Translations under genes and position numbers: made by a program
From: an uncultured Acetobacteraceae bacterium
Lineage (GTDB): Bacteria > Pseudomonadota > Alphaproteobacteria > Acetobacterales > Acetobacteraceae
DNA: 20,273 nucleotides
Assembly (NCBI GenBank): GCA_937874445.1
Contig: CALNAL010000006.1
Location: 1-20,273 of the forward strand
Reading direction: 5' to 3'
The notes under the pieces: generated by a model
Seen by the model: only the letters and a program-made list of their open reading frames with translations
Databases searched by the model: none
What the model was told of the DNA's origin: nothing
Shown: positions 1 to 8,189 of the stretch, in pieces
Position numbering within the stretch: the stretch's first letter is position 1
Layout: each line of letters opens with the position of its first letter

Positions 1-583
1 GCGCCGCCGCCGGCCAGGATCAGCGGGCGCTCGGCGGCACCGAGCAGGCGGGCGTGGCCATGCCGGCGCGGCCCCACACGTCCACCGGGCATTCCAGCGC
101 CACCGGGCGGGAGCGGAAGCTCTGCGCCTCGGCCAGCGCGCGGGCCACCAGGCCGGGGGCGGCGGCCGGCGAGGGAATGCGGGCGGCGAACTTGGTCAGA
201 TGGCGCATCAGGCCGAGCTGGTCGGGCAGCTCGTGCAGGTGGCCCCAGCCGCGGTCGAGCGCCTCGGCGGGGATCTGCCCCACCAGCGCCAGCACCGGGG
301 CGCCCAGGCCGTAGGCGGTGAGCAGGGCGGCCGAGGCATTGAGCAGGCCCGGGCCCGGCACGGTGGCGAACGCCTGCGGCCGGCCCGTCGCCAGCGCCGC
401 GCCCAGCGCCATGTAGGCCGCCGTCTGCTCGTGGCGGGTGTGGAGCAGGCGCATCCGCCCCTCGCTGCGGGCGATGGCGTCGAACAGCGCGTCGTTGTGG
501 ATGCCGGGCAGCGCGTAGAGAGTGGAAAGGCCATGCGCCAGCAGGGTTTCGAGCACGGCTTCGGCGGTGGTCATGTGGGGCAT
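1..583 (-). pseudogene. Thiamine-diphosphate-dependent enzyme (acetolactate synthase-like), 5' part only, apparently frameshifted
   Basis: Read from the ATG at 583 leftwards, the first ~173 residues form the pyrimidine-binding domain of the acetolactate synthase/benzoylformate decarboxylase superfamily. They include YALPGIHNDALFDA, TRHEQTAAYMA (the Glu at residue 52 is the expected cofactor-activating Glu) and VPGPGLLNASAALLTAY. After DVWGRAG (about residue 173) this frame loses similarity and stops at TGA 20-22. A different frame over 3-55 encodes ARLLGAAERPLILAGGG, the normal start of the central domain of the same family. Only about four codons separate the two blocks, where relatives have some 15-30, so an out-of-frame deletion (or sequence error) is likely. 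The start is supported by AAGGA at 590-594 on the minus strand, 6 nt before the ATG; an internal ATG at 574 has no such site. The substrate cannot be read. The gene is divergent from the Liv-type operon and may have served the same pathway. The family call is secure; the disruption is an inference that could change with sequence beyond the edge. Confidence 0.72.
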
Positions 584-617
584 GGCTGATCCTTAGAATC
601 AGGGACGCGCGCGGATA

Positions 618-646
618 TTGACACGGCTTCCCCCGGGTTAGACAAC
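618..646 (+). promoter_or_regulatory. Possible sigma-70-type promoter for the Liv-type operon
   Basis: A perfect TTGACA lies at 618-623. Seventeen bases later is GACAAC (641-646), which matches the -10 consensus at only three positions. It sits in the 143-bp divergent gap between the TDP enzyme and the binding-protein gene, about 80 nt upstream of the ATG at 727. The weak -10 makes this tentative. Nothing else is clearly recognisable in the gap except an imperfect CCGTC...GACGG symmetry at 677-698. Confidence 0.3.
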
Positions 647-714
647 GCCAGTCTCCCTGGCGCAATGGGATCGAATCCGTCGTGACCTACTGTGACGGCG
701 GCAATTTTATAACC

Positions 715-720
715 GCGGAG
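715..720 (+). promoter_or_regulatory. Ribosome binding site deciding the start at 727
   Basis: GCGGAG at 715-720 stands 6 nt before ATG 727. It favours this start over the in-frame GTG at 682, which would add 15 residues ahead of an obvious signal peptide. Confidence 0.6.
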
Positions 721-726
721 ACCTCC

Positions 727-1902
727 ATGGCGACGCCCCGTTCCTCCCTCCTGCTGACGGCCCTGACGCTCGGCGGGATCGTCTTCGGGGCCTTTACCAC
801 CTCCGCCGCCGCGGCGGACACCTTGCGCATCGGCGTCAGCGTGGCCGCCACCGGCCCGGCCGCCTCGCTCGGCATCCCCCAGCGCAACACCATCGCCGTC
901 CTGCCCAAGAAGATCGACGGGCTGGACGTGGAATATTTCGTGCTCGACGACGCCACCGACGCCACCAAGGCGGTGGCCAACATGCGCAAGCTGATCGACG
1001 AAAACAACATCGACGCCATGATCGGCTCCTCGGCGGTGCCGGCCTCGGCGGCGATGGGCACGGTGGGGCTGGAAAAGGGCGTGCCCGTGGTGGCCATGGC
1101 CGCCGCCGCCGCGCTGATCCAGCCGATGACGCCGGAAAAGAAGTGGCTGTTCAAGGCGCCCCAGAACGACAGCCTGATGGCCGACGCCATCGCCGACGAC
1201 ATGGTCAAGCGCCACGTGAAGACGCTGGGCTTCATCGGCTTCAACGACGGCTACGGCGATTCCTGGCTGGCCGAGACCGAGCGCGCCGCCGCCGCCCACG
1301 GCATCAAGGTGGTGGCCAAGGAGCGCTACGCCCGCACCGACACCTCCGTGACCGGCCAGACGCTGAAAATCATGGCCGCCCACCCCGACGCGGTGCTGGT
1401 GGGCGCGGCGGGCACCCCCGCCGTGCTGCCGCAGAAGACCCTGCACGAGCGCGGCTACAAGGGCCTCTACTACCAGACCCACGGCGCGGCGATTCCCGAC
1501 TTCCTGCGCGTCGGCGGCAAGGACGTGGAAGGCACCTTCCTGCCGGTGGGCCCGGTGCTGGTGGCCGCCCAGCTGCCCGACAGCAACCCCGTCAAGGCGG
1601 TGGCGCTCGACTACATCCACCGCTACGAGGCGGTCTACGGTCCCGGCACCGCCACCGCCTTCGGCGCCCACGCGGCGGACGCCTTCAGCATGATCGCCGC
1701 CGCCCTGCCGGCCGCGCTCAAGGCCGGCAAGCCCGGCACCCCCGCCTTCCGCGCCGGGCTGCGCGACGGCCTGGAAAACCTCCACGAGCTGGTGCTGTGC
1801 CACGGCATCGCCAACACCACCGCACAGGACCACAACGGCCTGGACGCGCGCGGGCGGGTGATGGTGACGATCCAGGACGGCACCTGGAAGCTGCTGCCCT
1901 GA
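727..1902 (+). CDS. Periplasmic binding protein of a branched-chain amino acid-type (HAAT) ABC importer
   Basis: This 391-residue precursor should capture a small organic or amino acid in the periplasm and deliver it to the downstream LivH/LivM permease. A Sec signal peptide is visible: MATPRSSLL, a hydrophobic core, then TTSAAAA with cleavage near residue 29-30. The mature protein opens with DTLRIGVSVAATGPAASLG, the standard opening of the Leu/Ile/Val-binding (Peripla_BP_6) fold. Further family marks are VLDDATDATKAVANMRKLI, IGSSAVPASAAM near the ligand site, and GFIGFNDGYGDSWL at the start of the second lobe. The length is normal for the family. It is the first gene of the operon, and a 31-nt gap with a small GC hairpin separates it from livH. 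This family has spread to aromatic acids, amides and dicarboxylates; with an FAH-family enzyme in the same run, an organic or aromatic acid seems as likely as leucine. Fold and role are firm; the ligand is unknown. Confidence 0.9.
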   Translation: MATPRSSLLLTALTLGGIVFGAFTTSAAAADTLRIGVSVAATGPAASLGIPQRNTIAVLPKKIDGLDVEYFVLDDATDATKAVANMRKLIDENNIDAMIGSSAVPASAAMGTVGLEKGVPVVAMAAAAALIQPMTPEKKWLFKAPQNDSLMADAIADDMVKRHVKTLGFIGFNDGYGDSWLAETERAAAAHGIKVVAKERYARTDTSVTGQTLKIMAAHPDAVLVGAAGTPAVLPQKTLHERGYKGLYYQTHGAAIPDFLRVGGKDVEGTFLPVGPVLVAAQLPDSNPVKAVALDYIHRYEAVYGPGTATAFGAHAADAFSMIAAALPAALKAGKPGTPAFRAGLRDGLENLHELVLCHGIANTTAQDHNGLDARGRVMVTIQDGTWKLLP

Positions 1903-1909
1903 CCCTCTT

Positions 1910-1923
1910 TTCCCCCCGGGGAA
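1910..1923 (+). other. Small GC-rich inverted repeat between binding-protein and livH genes
   Basis: TTCCCC (1910-1915), CC, GGGGAA (1918-1923) forms a near-continuous palindrome just after the stop of the binding-protein gene. It overlaps the only purine-rich stretch before the livH ATG (1934). A hairpin here could protect the upstream mRNA or dampen livH translation, a common arrangement for highly expressed binding proteins. This is inference; no T-tract follows, so it is not a classical terminator. Confidence 0.35.
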
Positions 1924-1933
1924 CCCGTCGCTG

Positions 1934-2967
<1,034 letters not shown>

Positions 2968-2971
<4 letters not shown>

Positions 2972-4797
2972 GCCGCCGCCTCTCCCGCCCCCTGTGGGCG
3001 CTCGCGACGGTGGCCGCCTGCCTGCTGGTGCCGTGGCTGCCCTTCCTGCCGCCCTACTGGATCACGCTCGGCAACTACGTCGGCATCGCCGCGATCGTCG
3101 CCATCGGGCTGGTGGTGCTGACCGGCGAGGCCGGGATTACGTCCTTCGGGCAGGCCAGCTTCGTCGGCTTCGGCGCCTATGCCACCGCCATCCTCACCAC
3201 GCGCTGGGACATCTCGCCCTGGCTCACCCTGCCGGCCTCGCTGGCCGCCGCGGCGGTGGCGGCGCTGGCGCTGGGGGCGGTGACGCTGCGGCTCTCCGGC
3301 CACTATCTCGCGGTGTGCACCATCGCCTGGTCCACCAGCCTGTTCTACGTGTTCGGCAACCTCGAGATCTTCGGCCACAACGACGGCATCACCGCCATCC
3401 CCCCGCTGGTGCTGGGGCCGTGGCGGCTGGTGGACACGCAGAGCTACTTCTCGGTGGTCTGGCTGGGGGTGGCGCTGGCCGCCTGGCTCACCTCCAACCT
3501 GCTGGCCAGCCGCTCCGGACGGGCCATCCGCGCGCTGCACGGCGGCGCGGTGGCGGCGGCGAGCTTCGGCGTGGATACCATGCACGCGCGCATGCTCGCC
3601 TTCGTCCATGCCGCGGTGCTGGCCGGGTTCGCCGGCTGGCTCTACGCCCACTTCCAGCGGGCGGTGAACCCCACGCCCTTCGGCATCAACGCCAGCATCG
3701 AATATCTGCTGATGGCGGTGGTGGGCGGGGCCGCGCACATCCCCGGCGCCCTGCTCGGGGCGCTGCTGGTGGGGGTGGTCAACGACGAGCTGCAGGACCT
3801 CCTGCCCCGGCTGCTGGGCGCGCCGGGCAATTTCGAGACCATCGTCTTCGGCGCCCTGCTGATAGGGGTGTTGCAGGTCTCGCCCGACGGACTGTGGCCG
3901 CATGTGCGCCGCCTGCTGTCCCACCTCCCCGGAGGGCTGGCGCGGCCCGCGCAGGCCGAGCCGTCCGCAACGGCCGAGCCCTTGCCGCGGCGCGAGATGC
4001 CCCCCGCCGACAGCCCGGTGCTGACCGTGCGCGGCCTGTGGCGGCGCTTCGGCGGGCTGGTGGCGGTGGGCGACCTCGGATTCTCCGTCCGCGCCGCCGA
4101 GATCGTCGGGCTGATCGGGCCCAACGGCGCGGGCAAGACCACCACCTTCAACCTGCTCACCGGGGTGGACCGGCCGACCTCGGGCGAGGTGGAATTCCTC
4201 GGCCACCCCATCGCCGGGCGCCCGGCGCCGGCGGTGGCGCGGCTGGGGGTGGCACGCACCTTCCAGCACGTGCGGCTGGTGCGCACCATGTCGGTGCTGG
4301 AGAACGTGGCGCTGGGGGCGCATCTGCGCGGCCACGCCGGCCCGCTCGCCGGCATGCTGCGGCTCGACCGCACCGAGGAGGCCCGCCTGTTCGCCGAGGC
4401 GTGGCGCCAGCTCGAGCGCGTCGGGTTGGCCGGGCAGGCCCTCCGCCCCGCCACCGCCCTGCCGCTCGGCCAGCAGCGCATCATGGAAATCGCCCGCGCG
4501 CTGGCGCTCGACCCGGTGCTGCTGCTGCTCGACGAGCCGGCGGCCGGGCTGCGGGCCGGCGAGAAGGCCACCCTCGCCGCCCTGCTGCGCCGGCTGCGCG
4601 AGGAGGGGGTCAGCATCCTGCTGGTCGAGCACGACATGGAATTCGTCATGGGGCTGACCGACACGCTGGTGGTGATGGATTTCGGCGTGAAGATCGCCGA
4701 GGGCACCCCCGCCGCGGTGCGGCACAACCAGGCCGTCATCGAGGCCTATCTCGGCGCCCCCGACGATGAGGCGGACGCGCCGGCGGGGGCAGCATGA
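2968..4797 (+). CDS. livM-livG: LivM-LivG fusion: permease joined to ATP-binding protein of the branched-chain amino acid-type ABC transporter
   Basis: A single 609-residue chain combines the second permease with the first ATPase. Residues 1 to about 315 are LivM: LTGEAGITSFGQASFVGFGAYA and VGGAAHIPGALLGALLVGVV are family hallmarks. A Pro/Ala/Glu-rich linker (about 318-348) leads to a complete LivG domain beginning near residue 350. This has Walker A GPNGAGKTT (384-392), a degenerate signature LPLGQQR (L-G-Q-Q at 500-503, in place of LSGGQ but usual in LivG), Walker B LLLLDEP (D522, E523) and the switch His in VEHDM (H555). No frameshift or stop interrupts the junction. The start is the ATG overlapping the livH stop, and the stop overlaps the livF start by 4 nt. 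Fused LivM-LivG proteins are known in proteobacteria, so this is an uncommon but real architecture. The ATPase looks fully competent. Confidence 0.93.
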
Positions 4798-5555
4798 GCG
4801 CCCTGCTCGAACTCTCCGCCGTGACGGTGGCCTACGGCGGCATCCCCGCGGTGGAGGACGTGACGCTCTCGGTGGCGGCGGGCACCATCGTCAGCGTGGT
4901 CGGCCCCAACGGAGCGGGCAAGTCCACCCTGCTGGGCGCGGTGATGGGCGCACTGCCCGCCCGGGGCACGCTGCGCTTCGACGGGCGCGACCTCGCCGGG
5001 ATGGGGGTGGAGGCGCGCGTGCAGGCGGGCCTCTCGCTGGTGCCCGAGCAGCGCGAGCTGTTCGCCACGATGAGCGTGGCCGACAACCTGCTGCTCGGCG
5101 GCTTCCGCCATCGCCGCGAGGGACGGGCGGCGCTGGCGCGGGAGATGGAGAAGGTGTTCACCCTCTTCCCCCGCCTCGCGGAACGGCGCGACCAGGAAGC
5201 CGGCACCCTCTCGGGCGGCGAGCGCCAGATGCTCGCCATGGGCCGCGCCCTGATGGCCCGCCCCGCGCTGCTGATGCTCGACGAACCCAGCCTCGGCCTG
5301 GCCCCGCTGGTGGTGCGCGACATCCTGCGCGCCATCCGCGAGCTGCGCAGCACCGGGGTGGCGATTCTGCTGGTGGAGCAGAACGCGCGGGCGGCCTTGA
5401 AGATTTCCGATTATGGCTATGTTATCGAAACCGGCCGCATAACCTTGCAGGGTCCTTCGCGGGACCTCGCCGCCGACCGGCGCGTGGCTGAACTCTACCT
5501 CGGCCTCGCGCGACAGACGGGAGAGCGGCAGGAGGAGGACGGCAACCGGCAGTAA
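4794..5555 (+). CDS. livF: LivF-type ATP-binding protein of the branched-chain amino acid-type ABC transporter
   Basis: This 253-residue cytoplasmic ATPase pairs with the LivG domain of the preceding fusion. Walker A is GPNGAGKST (37-45), the signature is LSGGERQ (139-145) and Walker B is LLMLDEPSLGLAP (D163, E164). The H-loop position carries Gln (LVEQNA, Q196), as is normal for LivF. The stretch VPEQRELFATMSVADNLLLG is diagnostic of LivF. The start (ATGAGC) overlaps the stop of the fusion gene, so it is translationally coupled. The last ~15 residues (QTGERQEEDGNRQ) form a polar tail beyond the usual end. It closes the transporter; a 24-nt gap with a good ribosome site leads to the FAH-family gene. 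Confidence 0.94.
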   Translation: MSALLELSAVTVAYGGIPAVEDVTLSVAAGTIVSVVGPNGAGKSTLLGAVMGALPARGTLRFDGRDLAGMGVEARVQAGLSLVPEQRELFATMSVADNLLLGGFRHRREGRAALAREMEKVFTLFPRLAERRDQEAGTLSGGERQMLAMGRALMARPALLMLDEPSLGLAPLVVRDILRAIRELRSTGVAILLVEQNARAALKISDYGYVIETGRITLQGPSRDLAADRRVAELYLGLARQTGERQEEDGNRQ

Positions 5556-5579
5556 CCGGCGCAGAAGGAGAACACAGCG

Positions 5580-6434
5580 ATGCGTCTGGCCCGATACGAA
5601 GATGGCGTGCGCAAGTCCTTCGGCATCGTCACCGAAGACGGGATCATCGACCTGGCCGACCGGCTGGGCGTGCCCGACCTCGACACCCTGATCGCCGAAC
5701 GGCAGCTCGACCGGGCCCGCGAACACGCCGGCGATTCGCCCGATGTGCACGCCTATCGCCTGCTCAAGCCCCTGGTGCGGCCGAGCAAGTGCTTCTGCGT
5801 CAGCTACAACTACCTCGGCTACGGCCCCGCGCCCGCCGCGCCCTCCATCCGCCGCGAACCCGCCGGCCTGTTCCAGCGCACGCCGGACAGTTTCGTCGGC
5901 ACCGACGAGGCCATCCTGCGCCCGCCCGAATCCGCGGAATTCGACTACGAGGGCGAGCTGGTGCTGGTGATCGGCCGCCCCGGCCGGCGCATCCCCCGCG
6001 CCCTCGCCATGGACTACGTGGCCGGCTACATGCTCGCCAACGACGGCTCGGTGCGCGACTGGACCCGCCACGGCGGGCTCAACGTCATCCAGGGCAAGAA
6101 TTTCTGGCGTTCCGGCTCGCTCGGCCCGTGGCTGACCACCCGCGCCGCCGTGGGCGACGGGCCGTTCCAGCTGACCACCCGCGTCAACGGCGAGCTGCGC
6201 CAGCAGATCAGCACCGCCGAGATGCTGGTCCCCTTCGACGAGCTGATCGCCCAGGTCTCCACCTTCACCCCGCTGGAGGCGGGCGACATCATCCTGACCG
6301 GCACGCCGCCCGGCACCGGCCAGTCCTTCGATCCGCCCCGCTGGCTCGGGCCGGGGGACATCGTCGAGGTGGAAGGCTCCGACCTCGGCGTGCTGCGCAA
6401 CACGGTTGCCGATGAGGGCACGCCGCGCGGTTGA
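5580..6434 (+). CDS. Fumarylacetoacetate hydrolase (FAH) family protein with atypical active site
   Basis: This 284-residue cytoplasmic protein has AAGGAG at 5565-5570, 9 nt before the ATG. It has the short N-terminal cap (MRLARYEDG...) and the FAH fold. The Mg2+/Mn2+ ligands are E124 and E126 in FDYEGELVLVIG and D155 in ANDGSVRDW. GKNFWRSGSLGPWLTT and ILTGTPPGTGQ line the substrate pocket, and PGDIVEVEGSDLGVLRN closes the domain. Family members hydrolyse, decarboxylate or isomerise beta-diketo or 2-keto acids, typically at the end of aromatic catabolism. Unusually, the NYxxHxxE segment that supplies the His/Glu dyad in many members reads NYLGYGPA (residues 77-84), so Tyr replaces His and Ala replaces Glu. 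Its place behind the importer suggests it acts on the imported compound or a product of it. The family is certain; the reaction is not assignable. Confidence 0.88.
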   Translation: MRLARYEDGVRKSFGIVTEDGIIDLADRLGVPDLDTLIAERQLDRAREHAGDSPDVHAYRLLKPLVRPSKCFCVSYNYLGYGPAPAAPSIRREPAGLFQRTPDSFVGTDEAILRPPESAEFDYEGELVLVIGRPGRRIPRALAMDYVAGYMLANDGSVRDWTRHGGLNVIQGKNFWRSGSLGPWLTTRAAVGDGPFQLTTRVNGELRQQISTAEMLVPFDELIAQVSTFTPLEAGDIILTGTPPGTGQSFDPPRWLGPGDIVEVEGSDLGVLRNTVADEGTPRG

Positions 6435-6460
6435 TGCCCGGCCGCACCCCAGGCCCAGTC

Positions 6461-6465
6461 AAGGA
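6461..6465 (+). promoter_or_regulatory. Ribosome binding site deciding the start at 6473
   Basis: AAGGA, 7 nt before ATG 6473. It supports that start, which begins directly with a signal peptide, over the in-frame TTG/ATG at 6431/6434 that overlap the preceding stop codon. Confidence 0.55.
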
Positions 6466-6472
6466 TCCCCCC

Positions 6473-8101
6473 ATGCCGCGCTCCCGACCCGCCGCCGGGT
6501 TGCTGTTTGCCTGCTCGCTGCTTCTTGCCGCCTTTCCGGCCGGAGCCCAATCCGGCCAACCCCCCGCCAGCGCCTCGCCGGCCGAGCAGGCCGCCGCGGT
6601 GCAGGACCAGCTGCGCCAGTGGGCGGGAGGCCTTCTGGGTCCGCAGGCCGCGGAGGGCCTCCGCCAGCTGCGGGTAACGGCCGAGACGGATACGCTGCGC
6701 GTCACGCTGCCGCTGGGCGGAATGCAGACCGGCCTGCCCGGCTGGACCCTCGATGCCGCCCCGCTGGAAGCGACGCTCCGGCCGCTGGACGGCGGACGCT
6801 GGCAGATTCTCTCGGCCCGGGCCCCCCTGCCCCTGCGGGTGCAGGGACCGGCCCCGCAGCACGCTTCCAGGGGCACTTCCGGCGGCGCTGCCGGCGGCTC
6901 TTCCAGTGGCTCTTCCGGGGCCACGCGGGCCGGGCCGGCGATGGGGACGTGGACGCTGCGGGTGGACGACCAGAAGACCACGGGGGTGCTCGACCCGACC
7001 CTCCGGACCGCCTCCTCCTTCGAGACGACCCTGCGCAACCTGGAAAATCACACCGTCACCCCGGGAGAGGAGCAGACCACCCGCACGGCCGGCCTGACCG
7101 CCCGCTACGGCTGGGAACCCACCGGGCCGGACCGGCTGCACGTGTTCTGGAAGGCCAGCCGCGAGGGCCACCACGTCAGCCTGCGCCTGCCGCAACAGCC
7201 ACGACAGCCGCAACAGCCGCAACAGCCGGCCCTCGAACTTTCCATCGCCCGGATGGAGGAGGCCCTCTCGGCCGAGGATGTCTCCTTCGCCCGCCTCGGC
7301 ACCCTGCTGCGCGCCGTGGCGGCCGTGATGGAGGCGATGCCGCGCGACACGCAGGCCGGGCACGGGCTGCCGCCCGGGGTGCAGGACCAGCTGCGGCAGG
7401 CGGTGGCGGACATGCCCGATCTGCTGGGGCGCTTCGAGGCGTCGGCGCAGGTGCACGACCTCGCCATCGCCAACGTCGCCTTGCGGGGATCGCTCGCGGA
7501 GATGGACGTCGAGGCGCACGGCGAGCCGACGGGAGAGGGAATGGTCCGTCTGGCCCTGCACCAGACCCTGCGGGGGCTCGAGTCGCCGCTGATCCCCCCG
7601 GCGATGCGCGATCTGGTGCCGCACAAGCTGGTGATGGCGACGTGGGCGGCCGGGCTGCCGGGGCGGGAGCTCTCGGCGCTGCTGGCCCGCGCCCTCGAAA
7701 AGGACGCGCCGCCCCCCTCCCCGGAGGCGTTCGCGGCGCTGCTGCGCCGGGGACCCCTCACCTTCGGACTGGACGCCTTCGACTTCGACGTCGGACCCGC
7801 CTCCGTGACGGCTCATGGCACGCTGCGCATGCCCTCGACCACGGAGTTCGCCGGCACGTTGCAGATACGCGCGACCGGCCTCGACGCCCTGATGACCCGC
7901 GCCCAGAACGACCAGCAGCTCGCGCGACTGGTGCCGATGCTGGCCATGCTCAAGGGATTCGGGCGGCCGCAGGGGGCGGAGATGGTGTGGGACATCGTGG
8001 CCGATCAAGGCCGAACCCTGGTGAACGGCACCGACCTGGGGGCGCTGATCAAGGCCGCGCACGCCCCTCAGGGACGCCGCCCCCAGGAGCGGAAAGACTG
8101 A
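6473..8101 (+). CDS. Secreted or periplasmic protein of unknown function, possibly DUF2125/AsmA-like
   Basis: This is a 542-residue precursor. A signal peptide is clear: MPRSRPAAG, a hydrophobic core LLFACSLLLAAF, then PAGA/QS with cleavage after residue 25. The mature protein has no further obvious membrane span. It shows long runs of alternating hydrophobic residues suggestive of beta-structure, for example TLRVTLPLGG, GTWTLRVDD and LTFGLDAFDFDVG. A Ser/Gly-rich linker occupies about residues 133-155, and a QQP/RQP repeat (residues 240-251) a little further on looks like a second flexible spot. The C-terminal part (TLQIRATGLDALM ... LVNGTDLGALI) resembles, from memory, the end of DUF2125-type proteins of alphaproteobacteria, but I cannot confirm that without a profile search. 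It lies 38 nt after the FAH gene and 88 nt before hpnN on the same strand. Envelope localisation is well supported; the function is unknown. Confidence 0.75.
   Translation: MPRSRPAAGLLFACSLLLAAFPAGAQSGQPPASASPAEQAAAVQDQLRQWAGGLLGPQAAEGLRQLRVTAETDTLRVTLPLGGMQTGLPGWTLDAAPLEATLRPLDGGRWQILSARAPLPLRVQGPAPQHASRGTSGGAAGGSSSGSSGATRAGPAMGTWTLRVDDQKTTGVLDPTLRTASSFETTLRNLENHTVTPGEEQTTRTAGLTARYGWEPTGPDRLHVFWKASREGHHVSLRLPQQPRQPQQPQQPALELSIARMEEALSAEDVSFARLGTLLRAVAAVMEAMPRDTQAGHGLPPGVQDQLRQAVADMPDLLGRFEASAQVHDLAIANVALRGSLAEMDVEAHGEPTGEGMVRLALHQTLRGLESPLIPPAMRDLVPHKLVMATWAAGLPGRELSALLARALEKDAPPPSPEAFAALLRRGPLTFGLDAFDFDVGPASVTAHGTLRMPSTTEFAGTLQIRATGLDALMTRAQNDQQLARLVPMLAMLKGFGRPQGAEMVWDIVADQGRTLVNGTDLGALIKAAHAPQGRRPQERKD
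7190..7225 (+). repeat. Four tandem 9-bp units encoding (Q/R)QP
   Basis: CCGCAACAG, CCACGACAG, CCGCAACAG, CCGCAACAG stand head to tail inside the unknown secreted-protein gene. They encode a Gln/Pro-rich stretch with QQP and RQP units. Being in multiples of three, copy-number change would keep the frame. Confidence 0.8.
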
Positions 8102-8102
8102 T

Positions 8103-8160
8103 CGGGGGGAAGCAGGACCGACGGCGGTTGCCTTTTCCTGGCCGGTCGGACTATCCCCCG
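8103..8160 (+). other. Long imperfect hairpin filling the gap before hpnN
   Basis: GGGGGA (8105-8110) pairs with TCCCCC (8154-8159). Inside it CCGAC (8118-8122) pairs with GTCGG (8145-8149), with small internal loops between. Together they span most of the 88-nt gap between the secreted-protein gene and hpnN. No T-tract follows. It may be a processing or attenuation structure or chance in GC-rich DNA. Confidence 0.35.
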
Positions 8161-8189
8161 AGCGAACTGCCACCGGGGTCGTCGTTCGG

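Noticed and set aside
708..713. TATAAC as a -10 box
   Set aside because: It matches well but would start the RNA at about 720, inside the ribosome site of a gene with a normal Shine-Dalgarno, and no -35 lies at the right distance.
682..726. GTG start giving a 406-residue binding protein
   Set aside because: It would put 15 polar residues ahead of a normal signal peptide. ATG 727 has a good ribosome site.
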